Positions 7,938 to 18,179 are shown, numbered from the stretch's first letter. The stretch: 64,000 nucleotides of DNA from Mariniflexile sp. TRM1-10 (GCF_003425985.1 NZ_CP022985.1:4138001-4202000), one strand, 5' to 3'. The notes: generated by a model from the letters alone, not told the origin. Numbers and translations: made by a program.

Positions 7938-9335
7938 ATGAAAACATACCCTTATTACCTCCTCCTTTTGGTGCTTTTTACGTTTAGCGCTTGCAACAAT
8001 GAAGATTTAAATGAAGATATAGATGCCCCCATCATCGATACCGATACTGGCACCAACACCGAAGATTTAGACTTAGAAGGATTACCGGAAATGCTTTTTG
8101 ATGTGCAATTGCCTAGTGTTGCCAATACAAAAGCCTACACCATTGATGTCAACGAGTGGGATATCCCTAATAATAGCACCAACGCCATTAAAACCACGAC
8201 TAACTTACAAGCAGCCATAGATTGGGCGCATAGCGAAGGTTATACCCGTGTTACATTGCCTGAGGGGCATTATTTGGTGGGTGAAGATGTAAACGATGCG
8301 TACCAAGGCGGTATTGAGATTCATGGTAATACCGAGTTTGTATTTAGTGCAGGGGCTGTTCTGGAAATTGCAACCAATGATAAATGGAACTATTGCGTCC
8401 TAAAATTGACTGGTGATAATATAATTGTTAGAAACGGTGTTATTAAGGGCGACCGCGATACGCATAGTTACACACCCCATAGTGATAGCGGCACAGCGCA
8501 TGATGAAGGCCATGGTATTTGCGTGTGGGATAATAATAAGGTGCTCATTGATAACATGCAGATATATGACGTAACTGGCGATGGCTCTTTAGTGCTGGAT
8601 TCTAAGGATGTGACGTTTACAAACAATACCATTTACAACAACAGACGCCAAGGGATCTCTATAGTGGGCGGTGTACGTATTAAAATTGCTGATAATGAAA
8701 TCCATCATATCAACGGCACGAGTCCGCAATTTGGAATTGACATTGAAGGTCCGGGGCGTGTGGATGAGGATATTTTGATTCATAGCAATTATTTTCATCA
8801 TAACAGGGGTGGTGATATTGTAAATGCTACGGGCGAGAATGTCTATATTTTAGATAACACCATGGAACAAGGCGCTGAAAACACCTATATAGATGGGCCG
8901 ATAGTCAGTTGGCATAAAACCCACAACATCATAGCAAAAAACACCGTCACCATGACTTCAGGTTCGGTAAATGGAAGATTAGGCTATATACAGTATTCCC
9001 GCGGAGGCGATAAAGGACATAATAAAATAACCTATGTGCATGAAAATGTATTTAATAATTGTGGGATGTACATGTACAAGAGTTCGGATGCCGATGTACG
9101 CCGCAACAAGTTTCTAGGGTACTTTGTAGCCTTTAGCGATTTTAGGAATGTGACGTTGGTGGATAACTTGCTGACGTATTCAGACGCACATCCTGAACTA
9201 AGATTTTGCTGGTCGTATCGTTTTAAAAATGCTACGGGTTATGCTAGTGGAAACTATATAGGAGACACTTTGGAAGAGTTACCGCTGTCTGAAAGTACGC
9301 CTTACACCATGCAATGCGTGCTAGATGGTTGGTAA
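7938..9335 (+). CDS. right-handed beta-helix lipoprotein (pectate-lyase-like fold)
   Basis: From the ATG at 7938 the product is 465 residues; the upstream GTG at 7923 would precede the signal peptide and is rejected. A lipobox FSAC puts the lipidated cysteine at residue 19, followed by a D/E-rich linker, so it is anchored in a membrane and probably surface-exposed. Residues ~140-400 are rich in parallel beta-helix rungs (IIVRNGVIKGDRDTH, VLIDNMQIYDVTGDG, VTFTNNTIYNNRRQG, IKIADNEIHHING). Such folds are found in polysaccharide lyases, epimerases and glycosidases; no catalytic set can be assigned. It lies between two homologous repeat islands and before a PL1-type lyase, suggesting polysaccharide binding or processing. 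Confidence 0.8.
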   Translation: MKTYPYYLLLLVLFTFSACNNEDLNEDIDAPIIDTDTGTNTEDLDLEGLPEMLFDVQLPSVANTKAYTIDVNEWDIPNNSTNAIKTTTNLQAAIDWAHSEGYTRVTLPEGHYLVGEDVNDAYQGGIEIHGNTEFVFSAGAVLEIATNDKWNYCVLKLTGDNIIVRNGVIKGDRDTHSYTPHSDSGTAHDEGHGICVWDNNKVLIDNMQIYDVTGDGSLVLDSKDVTFTNNTIYNNRRQGISIVGGVRIKIADNEIHHINGTSPQFGIDIEGPGRVDEDILIHSNYFHHNRGGDIVNATGENVYILDNTMEQGAENTYIDGPIVSWHKTHNIIAKNTVTMTSGSVNGRLGYIQYSRGGDKGHNKITYVHENVFNNCGMYMYKSSDADVRRNKFLGYFVAFSDFRNVTLVDNLLTYSDAHPELRFCWSYRFKNATGYASGNYIGDTLEELPLSESTPYTMQCVLDGW

Positions 9336-10120
9336 GATGTTTATGGGTTTATTTGTTTATGGGTTTATTAGTTGACAAACCTTGAACCTAGAACTCAATA
9401 CCTAACATCTATTATGTTCCCCTGTCAGACTGAGCGCAGTCGAAGTCCTGTAATGTATTTGGTTTATGAGTTTATGAGTTGAAAAACTTTGAACCTGAAA
9501 ATAAAAGTTATGAGTTAAGAGTACAAAAAAACAGAACCCAGCTCGTCAGTTCGAGTGATTTTCGAAGTATGAGAACATTGTATCGAGAACCCAAACTAAA
9601 AATCATCAATCGTTAATCAAAAATCGTTAATCGTTAATCTTCGTTGATTTATTGAAAAACCTAGAAGCCAAAAATAAAAGTTATGAGTTAAGAGTACAAA
9701 AAAAAACAGAACCCAACCCGTATCACCTTTCACGCTTCACAACCCAACACCCAACACCTAATATGTTCCTCGGTCAGACTGAGTTGTCGAAGTCCTATAA
9801 TATATTTAGTTTATTGGTTTATGAGTTTATGAGTTGAAAACCTTGAACCTGAAAATAAAAGTTATGAGTTAAACCTATTACGAACCCAACCAAACACCTA
9901 GCACCCAAAACCTTGAACCCAACTGTCAGTTCGAGTGATTTTCGAAGTATGAGAACATTGTATCGAGAACCCAAACTAAAAATCATCAATCGTTAATCGT
10001 TAATCAAAAATCCTTAATCCTGAATTCTTAATCAACAACCACCCCCCCCAATCCAACAATCTAAAAAGTCTAAAAATCTAAGAAGTCTAAAAATCTAAGA
10101 AGTCTGCCCCCAACCGTAAT
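9336..10120. repeat. intergenic repeat island with identical 74-bp direct repeats (no gene)
   Basis: About 785 bp with no credible gene. Two identical 74-bp copies occur at 9545-9618 and 9925-9998 (starting GTCAGTTCGAGTGATTTTCG). Around them are several copies of CTTGAACCTGAAAATAAAAG plus GTTATGAGTTAAGAGTAC, single GTCAGACTGAG..GTCGAAGTCC elements at 9426 and 9771, AATCGTTAATC runs, and an AATCCAACAATC/AAGTCTAAAAATC tail (10049-10106) matching the island before the beta-helix gene. Confidence 0.85.
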
Positions 10121-10750
10121 TTATTGTTCGTAAACAGGCAAGTCTTTGGTCAGTTTAATATCCTTGGTCGCAACATACATATCGCCTTCCTTTTCTAATC
10201 TCAGCATGCTTTGTACCGCTTTGGCACGACATGCCAACGTCAGGTCCGGTATCAACGGATCGTCGTTAAAAAAGAAGGATGCCAAATCCTGTTCTGCTTT
10301 CCCCGGTTCTTTAATCACACGGTGGATTTGTTTTAATTCTTTAGCTCGTATATATTTACCCGGCATAAAGGTATAAAAGGTGTAACGTCCATCGGCATCG
10401 GTTTTTATCCAAGCGCGGTGGTGTACATAGCGGTTGCGGTTGCTATCTTTTTTAATTTCATAATTCCCATCCTCATCGGGTTGGTAAATAAAAAGCACCA
10501 CATCCTTTGCAGGTGTTTTGCCATCAGCATGAAAAATAGTCCCCGAAATTTTTAGTTTATTAGGCTTGGTATCGAAATCCGGAACAGTCGCCGTATTTGT
10601 TAATTCCGTTTCAGAAAAATTATAAATAGGATTTTGTTTCTTATGGTTTTGGGGAACATCATCTAAAATACTCGCAAATTCCTGTGCCGTAAGTATTTGA
10701 AACGAACTTACAAGAGCAATAAAACAAAAATAGGTTATTAGATTTTTCAT
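10121..10750 (-). CDS. secreted intradiol-dioxygenase-like protein
   Basis: The ATG at 10750 gives 209 residues with a signal peptide (MKNLITYFCFIALVSS, cleavage near TAQ-23). The core matches the intradiol ring-cleavage dioxygenase fold: ISGTIFHADGKTPAKDVVLF (69-87), then TDADGRYTFYTFMPGKY (117-133), where Y133 aligns with a ligand tyrosine of protocatechuate dioxygenases. The following segment is KQIHRV, where characterised enzymes have HIH; one histidine ligand therefore seems to be a glutamine (Q141), leaving H143. The family opens catechol rings with non-haem Fe(III), but the missing ligand and export make activity doubtful. The gene faces the lyase at 10984 head-to-head across 233 bp. 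Confidence 0.72.
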   Translation of the reverse strand: MKNLITYFCFIALVSSFQILTAQEFASILDDVPQNHKKQNPIYNFSETELTNTATVPDFDTKPNKLKISGTIFHADGKTPAKDVVLFIYQPDEDGNYEIKKDSNRNRYVHHRAWIKTDADGRYTFYTFMPGKYIRAKELKQIHRVIKEPGKAEQDLASFFFNDDPLIPDLTLACRAKAVQSMLRLEKEGDMYVATKDIKLTKDLPVYEQ

Positions 10751-10983
10751 GGGTGTGGTATTATTTAATCGGTTCAAAACTATATAATTATACAAGTGCT
10801 ACCTAAAAAATCATGTGAACTATAAAAATTCTCGTTAAAATGACAAAATACCGATGAAATACACGTTGTTTATTATTTCAAAAGAAAACTATTTCACCGA
10901 TACTTTTCACATGGTTTTATTTATTTACATTTAGCCCGAACATAATGGATTCATTTAAACGAGTTCCATATTAAACCCATAAA

Positions 10984-12957
10984 ATGAAAAAACTTTTACC
11001 CTTTATTTTTGTATCTCTTTTTTGGCTCAGTGCCCAAGCAGACCCCATAGTAGCCAAAGCTGTTTTAGTAAAACACGGCTCTGGTAGTGCCTCACAAACT
11101 GTAAATTTGGGAACCCCCATCCAAAGTTTTTATTACACTTGGGAACATGCAGGCAACGTCACGGTAACGGGAATGCCCATGGGTATTTCTGTAGTTATTA
11201 ATGAGAGCCAAAGTGAAGTTACTTTTAGTGGCACCCCCATGGAAGCTGGTACCTTTCCATATACCATTTCAACCACCGATGGCCAATTGAATACGCGTAC
11301 AAGCGGTACCATCACCGTCAATAAGCTGTCTTTTGCAGCGCCTTCCCTAGCCTTTCCTACGGCTGAAGGCCATGGCAAATACGTGACAGGCGGTCGAGGC
11401 GGTCAAATTATATACGTCACCAACCTTAACGATTCCGGAGCCGGTAGTTTAAGAGCAGCTGTGGCGGCTAGTGGCCCCAGAACCGTTCTATTTAAAGTAT
11501 CCGGTATTATAGCACTTAATTCCAATTTGAGTATCAATAACGACAACATCACCATCGCTGGACAAACAGCACCCGGTGATGGGATTTGCATAAAAAACTA
11601 TACGGTGGTCGTCAATGCCAATAATGTCATTATTAGGTATATGCGCTTCCGAATGGGCGATGAAGCTATCAATGAAAATGATGCTATAAACGGTAGAAAC
11701 AAGAGTAACATTATTATAGACCACTGCTCGATGAGCTGGAGTACCGATGAGTGTGCGTCTTTTTATGACAATACCAATTTCACCATGCAATGGTGCGTGT
11801 TATCAGAAAGCTTAAGAGTATCCGTTCATGAAAAAGGCACGCATGGTTATGGGGGTATTTGGGGCGGTAAAGGCGCTAGTTTCCATCACAACCTATTGGC
11901 GCATCACGATAGCCGCAACCCACGTTTTTGTGGGAGTCGTTATTCCAACCAACCCGATTTAGAACTTATAGATTTCCGTAATAATGTGCTTTATAATTGG
12001 GGTTCCAATAGTGGCTATGCCGGTGAAGGTGGTAGATACGATATGGTCAATAATTATTACAAACCAGGACCTGCAACAAAATCGGGTGTGAGTGCCCGTA
12101 TATTTTCACCCAATGCCGATAATGGCAGCAATGCACAGCCTGCAGGCGTTTGGGGAACATTTTATGTGAGCGGTAATTACATGAATGGCAGTACAACCGT
12201 TACTAATGATAACTGGGTGGGTATGCATCCAAACCCTTCTTCCAAAAGTAAAAGCGAATTAAAGTCCGATACGGAGTTTAATGCAGGTTCTATAAGTACC
12301 AGTCTCGCTACGGTGGCATACGATAAAGTATTGAATTATGCAGGTGCGAGTTTGGTTAGGGATGCCGTTGATACGAGAATTGTCAGCGAAACCCTAAATG
12401 GCACCTATACATATACAGGTTCAAATGGCAGCACCAACGGACTTATAGATACCCAAAGTGATGTGGGTGGGTGGCCAACCTACAACAGCAGTACGGCGCC
12501 TACGGATACCGATAATGATGGCATGCCCGATACTTGGGAAGCTTCCAATGGTTTAAACAGCAATAGCGCTTCAGATGGCACCACCTATACCCTAGATCCT
12601 AATTACACCAATGTGGAAGTGTATATCAATAGCTTGGTAGCCTCCATTAGCAACAGCCAAACGGATAGCACCTTGGGAGTTGATGATTTTGAAACCCAAG
12701 GCGGTTTGGAGTTGACCTATTCTCCCAATCCTGTAACTACAGAGTTGTTTGTTCATTTAGGAAATCACTTTAGTGGAGAAGCCAAAGTGTCTATTTATAA
12801 CATTTTAGGAAGTCAGTTAGCAACTTTTGATGCCAAAGCATCCCAAGTTATTGATGGCAACCTACGAATCCCTATGGAACATTACAAAGCAGGGTTGTAT
12901 CTTTTGAAAGTTGAAATAGCGAACCAATCGAGTCTATTTAAATTTATAAAGAAATAA
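10984..12957 (+). CDS. secreted PL1-type pectate lyase with T9SS sorting tail
   Basis: A 657-residue secreted enzyme: signal peptide 1-19, an Ig-like domain (~25-115), a polysaccharide-lyase family 1-like beta-helix (~124-500) and a C-terminal T9SS type A domain (last ~80 residues, [18 protein letters not shown]... ending LFKFIKK). Lyase features include [17 protein letters not shown] (124-140), the [11 protein letters not shown] rung (246-256) and [11 protein letters not shown] (307-317) with candidate catalytic arginines. A calcium-type [12 protein letters not shown] loop precedes the tail. It should cleave polygalacturonate-like uronan by beta-elimination outside the cell; the exact substrate is inferred. 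The nearby beta-helix lipoprotein may be a partner. Confidence 0.9.
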   Translation: MKKLLPFIFVSLFWLSAQADPIVAKAVLVKHGSGSASQTVNLGTPIQSFYYTWEHAGNVTVTGMPMGISVVINESQSEVTFSGTPMEAGTFPYTISTTDGQLNTRTSGTITVNKLSFAAPSLAFPTAEGHGKYVTGGRGGQIIYVTNLNDSGAGSLRAAVAASGPRTVLFKVSGIIALNSNLSINNDNITIAGQTAPGDGICIKNYTVVVNANNVIIRYMRFRMGDEAINENDAINGRNKSNIIIDHCSMSWSTDECASFYDNTNFTMQWCVLSESLRVSVHEKGTHGYGGIWGGKGASFHHNLLAHHDSRNPRFCGSRYSNQPDLELIDFRNNVLYNWGSNSGYAGEGGRYDMVNNYYKPGPATKSGVSARIFSPNADNGSNAQPAGVWGTFYVSGNYMNGSTTVTNDNWVGMHPNPSSKSKSELKSDTEFNAGSISTSLATVAYDKVLNYAGASLVRDAVDTRIVSETLNGTYTYTGSNGSTNGLIDTQSDVGGWPTYNSSTAPTDTDNDGMPDTWEASNGLNSNSASDGTTYTLDPNYTNVEVYINSLVASISNSQTDSTLGVDDFETQGGLELTYSPNPVTTELFVHLGNHFSGEAKVSIYNILGSQLATFDAKASQVIDGNLRIPMEHYKAGLYLLKVEIANQSSLFKFIKK

Positions 12958-13593
12958 TGTTGTCAAATAAGGAGATGTGGTTATTTGTTGAATTGACTAA
13001 TGACTAATGGCTAGTGACTAATGGCTAGTGACTATATTGATTAAAAGCCTATAGTAAACCTTTTTGTCAAGCTGAGCCTGTCGAAGCTATTGAATTAATT
13101 ATTGACCATGAACTATTGTTGAATTGTTTAATCGTTAATCATTCATCATTAATCATTTGCTATTGGTAAGGTCTTCGACAAGCTCAGACTGACATTCGGG
13201 ATTGTTATTGGCTATTTATTATTGGCTAATGACTAGTGACTATTGACCAATGACTATATTAATTAAAAGCCTATAGTAAACCTTTTTGTCAAGCTGAGCC
13301 TGTCGAAGCTATTGAATTGGTTGTTAACCATGAACTATTGGCTAATGACCAATGACTATATTAATTAAAAGCCTATAGTAAACCTTTTTGTCAAGCTGAG
13401 CCTGTCGAAGCTATTGAATTAGTTATTGACCATGAACTATTGGCTAATGACTAATGACTATTGTTAATTCGTTTAATTGTTGAATCGTTAACACTCCATC
13501 AACCATCAACCATCAACCATCAACTTTTTTATATTGTTTATTTGACCACTAGCTACCTAATTTAATCATTCATTATTAATCAATCATCATTCA
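12958..13593. repeat. intergenic repeat island with three near-identical long copies (no gene)
   Basis: Three copies of a unit that begins CTATATT, contains AAAAGCCTATAGTAAACC and TTTTTGTCAAGCTGAGCC, and ends near GAAGCTATTGAATT start at 13032, 13254 and 13356. Between them are degenerate tandem units such as TGACTAATGACTATTGGC, a GTCTTCGACAAGCTCAGACT element at 13170, and a CAACCATCAACCATCAACC tract near 13500. No credible ORF is present. Confidence 0.85.
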
Positions 13594-14145
13594 TCATTTT
13601 AAAGGCTTGATTGGTTTTACCTCACCAGAATATCTTATGGTATGTCGAGACGTACCGTTAACGGTCATATAGCTATTCAAATTAGGACTTAGCTGGATGT
13701 AAACATTAAAGCTTTCGGAGTTGCTTTTTGCTTCAAAGCTTATGGTATAACTATGGTCTTCGTTTTGTACCGCCTTATAGTTTTCAACCAAACCTTTAAA
13801 TTCAATAGCACTATCGCCACCACCATAGGCTACTTGCATTTGACGCTCGCCATAATAAGGCAGGTAGGATGTGATACTGTCTCCCGACACACGTAAAAAG
13901 TTGGTATTCCCGATTAAATTAATACCACCTCCGGCACTACCGGGCTGTAGCAATCCGGAGCTCAACACCTGTTGCATAGCGTTTGTGACCTGAGGGTAGG
14001 CCCAATCGGACACGATACGGAATTGTTTGTTTGTTACCATTGTATGCAATGCGTCTATCTCTGCCTGACTTGCAACGGATTTGGACGACTTACAAGATGT
14101 GGTCGCTATGATGAGTAGCCCTATGAGTAAATAAATGGGTTTCAT
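13594..14145 (-). CDS. DUF4251 domain lipoprotein
   Basis: A 183-residue lipoprotein with signal sequence MKPIYLLIGLLIIATTSC (lipid-modified Cys18). The mature part has a conserved DUF4251-type layout: a helix starting with ALHTMVTNKQFRIVSDWAYP, a glycine-rich middle, LPYYGERQMQVAYGGGDSAI (a strand pair), and a beta-rich end (YTISFEAKSNSESFNVYIQL). The family is widespread in Bacteroidota with no established function. It stands alone, with repeat islands on both sides. Confidence 0.85.
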   Translation of the reverse strand: MKPIYLLIGLLIIATTSCKSSKSVASQAEIDALHTMVTNKQFRIVSDWAYPQVTNAMQQVLSSGLLQPGSAGGGINLIGNTNFLRVSGDSITSYLPYYGERQMQVAYGGGDSAIEFKGLVENYKAVQNEDHSYTISFEAKSNSESFNVYIQLSPNLNSYMTVNGTSRHTIRYSGEVKPIKPLK

Positions 14146-14853
14146 TGCTTATTGTTTAATCGTTGAATTGTTGAATTGTTTAATCGTTTAGTGACCATGA
14201 ACTATTGACTAGTGGCTATTTATATCATTTATTCGTTTAATCGTCAATCACTAATCATTAATCATTAATCATTAATCGATTATGTCAGGCTGAGCGCAGT
14301 CGAAGCCCTATTACCAACATTGTTGATTATTTGTTTAATCGTAAATCGTTAATCGTAAATCACCATCATGCTCTAAGGTACTAAATACTTATAAATCTGG
14401 CTAATAACAAAACGTTAAAAAGTTTTGATTATCCTGATATTGTTTATTTGGCTACTGACTAATGACTATTGAATAATGGCCACTACTAGGTCTTCGACAA
14501 GCTCAGACTGACATTGGAGGGTATTATTGGCTATTGGCTATTTACTATTGGCTATTTACTAATGACTAATGACTAATGACCACTACTAGGTCTTCGACAA
14601 GCTCAGACTGACATTGGAGGGTATTATTGGCTATTGGCTATTTACTAATGACTAATGACTATTGGCTACTACTAGGTCTTCGACAAGCTCAGACTGACAT
14701 TGGAGGGTATTATTGGCTATTGGCTATTTACTAGTGGCTAGTTTATATTGTTTAATCGTTGAAGCGTTTAATTGATTGTTGATTACCAACTATTGACTTC
14801 TGGCTATTGGTTACTTATATTGTTTTATTTTATTAATCATTAATCATTAATCA
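14146..14853. repeat. intergenic repeat island with a three-copy ~100-bp tandem array (no gene)
   Basis: Three copies of a unit starting ACTACTAGGTCTTCGACAAG begin at 14482, 14582 and 14668; each continues CTCAGACTGACATTGGAGGG and TATTATTGGCTATTGGC. A fourth, partial copy is at 16051. The rest is degenerate (TTAATCA)n, (TTGAATCG)n and (CTAATGA)n sequence, plus a GTCAGGCTGAGCGCAGTCGA element at 14284. Unit spacing varies (100 and 86 bp) because of the internal short repeats. Confidence 0.85.
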
Positions 14854-15903
14854 CTAATCACTAATCAAAGTATCAATCGCTTTTATCCAATCTTCCAAAG
14901 TAGTCTTATTGGTATTTAAAGCAAAACTGCCATTGCCATAAGGTTCATAAATATCCGGGTTTGTCACCGAAAAGAAGCCCACTGTTGGTGTAAGCGATGC
15001 ACTAGCTAAATGCATGACGCCATTATCCGCGGCAATAAACACCGCAGTGTTTTTTATAATGGCCGCCATTTCGCGTATATCCTTACTGTAAAAATGAGGC
15101 GCTTTAAAGTTGATTTTTGAGATGTTCTCTATAGGCAACATTTCTATAATATTATAATTTGGATAGGCCGTTTGTAAACGGGCATAAAAGGCCTCCCACC
15201 ATGTTTCGGAATAACATTTATTACCCGTAGCATTGGTATAAATACATATGGTTTTTTGGTCGTTTTTAATAATACCGTCTAAAATCTTCTTGCCTTGGGA
15301 TATTTCAGCATCACGCAGTTTAATATCCAACACAGGCACGGGACGGTCGTTCTTGGGAACCCCCAGTTTTGTTAAATAGTGACGTAAATTATAAATGGGG
15401 GATTTTGAAATGTGCTTGTGATCAGGATACTGCTTTTGAATGATTTCATTAACATCGCCAAACACTTTAAATGGCGCATTGGCTATTTGTGTCAATAAAC
15501 GTCCTGAAGATGAGTTTTTATCGCCATTAATGACTAAATCGTACTTTTTGCTTTTAATGGACACCCACACACCCACATACTTTAATAAATTACTGAAAGG
15601 TTTTCTGGGTAATTGAATGATCTTGTTAATCTGCTGGTAGTTTTCAAACACAGGATATGCAACGCCGCCTTTTACGAATAAGTCAATTTTGCAATCCGGA
15701 AAGGTGTTTATAACCTCCTGTACCAATGGCGTTAGCAATAATTGGTTGCCCAACCTGTGATTAGGGCGGATAATCAATATTTTTTTAATGTCTATTACTT
15801 GTCCTGGTTTGATGTTTGGCTCTGCATAAGAACTGCCAACACTTTTGGTTATCTGGTGCATGAATCGTCTTCTTACACGATTGATGCTTTTTTTAAACCC
15901 CAT
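14854..15903 (-). CDS. glycosyltransferase family 9 (heptosyltransferase-like)
   Basis: A 349-residue GT-B glycosyltransferase of family 9. The N-terminal domain begins at about residue 41 with KILIIRPNHRLGNQLLLTPL, the acceptor-side signature of lipopolysaccharide heptosyltransferases; the donor-binding C-domain shows IYTNATGNKCYSETWWEAFY and AADNGVMHLASASLTPTVGFF, typical of the ADP-heptose/nucleotide-sugar site. An R/K-rich amphipathic start (residues 1-20) may bind the inner membrane. The role is probably transfer of a sugar to LPS or a related glycan; donor and acceptor are not determinable. It is isolated between repeat islands. Confidence 0.88.
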   Translation of the reverse strand: MGFKKSINRVRRRFMHQITKSVGSSYAEPNIKPGQVIDIKKILIIRPNHRLGNQLLLTPLVQEVINTFPDCKIDLFVKGGVAYPVFENYQQINKIIQLPRKPFSNLLKYVGVWVSIKSKKYDLVINGDKNSSSGRLLTQIANAPFKVFGDVNEIIQKQYPDHKHISKSPIYNLRHYLTKLGVPKNDRPVPVLDIKLRDAEISQGKKILDGIIKNDQKTICIYTNATGNKCYSETWWEAFYARLQTAYPNYNIIEMLPIENISKINFKAPHFYSKDIREMAAIIKNTAVFIAADNGVMHLASASLTPTVGFFSVTNPDIYEPYGNGSFALNTNKTTLEDWIKAIDTLISD

Positions 15904-16393
15904 AGTTCACTTTGAATTTAACTGATTTTTTACGGCCCGCAAATTACAAATTTTAATGCTTAATTTTTTAGTACATGATAAAAATGAAGCGTGTCACATT
16001 GAGAGGTCATTTTTATTCTAAAAAAAGCAACCAACTAATGACTAATGGCTACTACTAGGTCTTCGACAAGCTCAGACTGACATTGGGTTTGTTATTGTTT
16101 ATTCGTTGATTTGTTTATTCGTTTGTTGAACTTTGAACAGCTTCTAATTCATAATTCTTAATTCGAATCGTTTTTTCTACTGCCTACTGTCTACTGCATA
16201 CTGCATACTGTCTACTGGATTTACCAGGTCTTCGACTGCGCTCAGACTGACATTAGTTATGTTATTGATTATTTTCTATTTACTATTGATTTGTCTATTT
16301 GTTTGACCATCAACCAACAACCAAAAACCATCAACTAACAACCATCAACCAACAACCATCAACTAATCATTAATCATTAATCACTAATCGCTT
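15904..16393. repeat. intergenic repeat island (no gene)
   Basis: A 490-bp gap containing a partial ACTACTAGGTCTTCGACAAG copy (16051), a GTCTTCGACTGCGCTCAGAC element (16228), a run of TACTGCCTACTGTCTACTGC-like units (16178-16216), and (CAACCATCAACTAA)n repeats (16302-16360). The first ~60 bp upstream of the glycosyltransferase is AT-rich and presumably holds its promoter. Confidence 0.8.
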
Positions 16394-17239
16394 TCACTGC
16401 TTTAATCGGCCTTTATACCACACATTTAAAACCAAGCCACTTATAATTAAAACCATACCAAACAAGCTCCAAAAAGTATAGATTTCATTAAATAAAGCGA
16501 CACCTAGCAATAATGAAAAAATAACTTCTACGTATTTTAAAGGTGCAATAATAGTCGTTGATGCCGTTTGGAAGGCTTTCGTCATATAGATCTGTCCAAA
16601 ATAACCAAAGACCCCAAGGCTAAGCAGCAAAGGCCATTCCACGCCGGTTGGTGTGACCCAATTCCCTATGGAAAGCACGGCACCCAAAACCATGGCGGTA
16701 AACATAAAATAATTAACCACCACCACGGGATGTTCGCTCTGCCCTATTTGGTTAATCATGATATAAACCAAACCACTCAGTATGGCTGCAATTAAAACCA
16801 GTAATAAACCAAACGTGTCGATCTGACTATCGAGCCCTTTTAAAACCAAAACCCCAATAAAGGATACAATAAAAAACACCCATTGAACGGGTTTGACTTG
16901 TTCCTTAAGAATAAAAATGGCAAAAATGGCAGCGAAAATAGGCGCTGTATAGCGTAATGACACAGCGGTACCAACCGATAAATACTTCACGGACATGAAG
17001 AAGAATATCATAGAAGTGGCACCTACTAACGATCTTAATATTAAAAGTTTATTCTTATTGCCAATAAAAGGGATTTTGTTTTTTATAAGGTATCCGAAAG
17101 TAAAAAAAAGCGAGCCTAACGATCTGAAAAACACGATTTGGTAGGTGTTCACGTTATCGAGGTACTTCACGATAACATTCATACACGCAAACGCCATGGT
17201 ACTTAAAATCATGAATTTTATAGCCTGCTTAGCGTCCAT
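16394..17239 (-). CDS. DMT-superfamily transporter (EamA)
   Basis: A 281-residue membrane protein with about ten hydrophobic segments in two EamA repeats, the standard size for drug/metabolite transporters. The first repeat contains FFRSLGSLFFTFGYL and ILRSLVGATSMIFFFMSVKYL, and the second ILSGLVYIMINQIGQ and APLKYVEVIFSLLLGVALF. The start overlaps the end of the preceding EamA gene by 11 bp, so the two are translationally coupled and may act together. The substrate is unknown. Confidence 0.88.
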   Translation of the reverse strand: MDAKQAIKFMILSTMAFACMNVIVKYLDNVNTYQIVFFRSLGSLFFTFGYLIKNKIPFIGNKNKLLILRSLVGATSMIFFFMSVKYLSVGTAVSLRYTAPIFAAIFAIFILKEQVKPVQWVFFIVSFIGVLVLKGLDSQIDTFGLLLVLIAAILSGLVYIMINQIGQSEHPVVVVNYFMFTAMVLGAVLSIGNWVTPTGVEWPLLLSLGVFGYFGQIYMTKAFQTASTTIIAPLKYVEVIFSLLLGVALFNEIYTFWSLFGMVLIISGLVLNVWYKGRLKQ

Positions 17240-18143
17240 ATAACCGCGGTCTGATGATACGTTTTGAGTTTATAAAATACACACCTGTTAGTAAAATAAT
17301 AGCAGCCACTATAGATTGCCCCGTAATATGCTCGTCCAACACATACCAACCTAAAATTAGAGCGATGACGGGATTTACATATGCCGATGTAGAGACTTTT
17401 TCGGTAGAGACTTCTTTAAGCAAGTAATTAAAAGCGGTAAACGCGATGACACTTCCAAAGATGATAAGAAGCGCCATAGACACTTGTGCAGAAGGGCTCC
17501 AATGTACAGGAGACAACCACACTTCGCCAAGTGACAAACTAATTAAGGAAAGCAGTATGCCAGAACTTAGCATTTGGTAAGCCGTGTTTACAAAGTAATT
17601 GGGCGCTAATTCAGCTCTGGCTACAAACAAGCTGCCCCAACTCCAACTAATCACACAAGTAAATATCATGATGATCCCTATTAAACTATGCTCTTGAAAG
17701 ACGATTTGGTCTTGGCTCACCAACAAGTACATGCCTATAATACCCAGTGTAATACCTATTATGGACTTTCTTTGGATTTTCTTCCCATCGACCATACGCA
17801 TCATCACTAAAACCATCAATGGCTGAATGGAGGCTTCCAAGGCTCCAAAACCGCTATCCACATATTTAAGAGCCCATACGAATACCCCATTGCCATACAC
17901 AAGGAATAAAAACCCCGCAAAGACATTGTTTAAAAATTGCCGCTTGCTAATGGCCAATTGAAGCTTCATGGCTTTGGCAATGCTGAATATGAGAATGGAT
18001 GCTGTAGTAAAACGAATGGACGCCAAATATAATGGTGCTACTTCCGTAACCACAATTTTATTAAGCAAATAGGTAGAACCCCAAATAACATAAATGGCAA
18101 AAAAAGCCAATACAATGAGTATAGTTTTACGAGGTACACTCAT
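17229..18143 (-). CDS. DMT-superfamily transporter (EamA)
   Basis: A 304-residue protein with about ten transmembrane segments and two EamA domains. The first transmembrane region has the characteristic IYVIWGSTYLLNKIVVTEVAPLY stretch (split by a Gly-Ser turn), and the end of the protein shows NPVIALILGWYVLDEHITGQS. It is the upstream member of a pair; its stop overlaps the next EamA gene by 11 bp. The paired arrangement suggests either duplicate exporters of similar metabolites or a heterodimer; neither can be decided here. Confidence 0.88.
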   Translation of the reverse strand: MSVPRKTILIVLAFFAIYVIWGSTYLLNKIVVTEVAPLYLASIRFTTASILIFSIAKAMKLQLAISKRQFLNNVFAGFLFLVYGNGVFVWALKYVDSGFGALEASIQPLMVLVMMRMVDGKKIQRKSIIGITLGIIGMYLLVSQDQIVFQEHSLIGIIMIFTCVISWSWGSLFVARAELAPNYFVNTAYQMLSSGILLSLISLSLGEVWLSPVHWSPSAQVSMALLIIFGSVIAFTAFNYLLKEVSTEKVSTSAYVNPVIALILGWYVLDEHITGQSIVAAIILLTGVYFINSKRIIRPRLYGR

Positions 18144-18179
18144 AAATTCTTAAGATATACTATATGATGATGAAATCAG

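Noticed and set aside
12958..14853. Regular repeats that could suggest a CRISPR array
   Set aside because: The units vary in length and sequence, spacers are themselves short repeats, and no cas gene is nearby.
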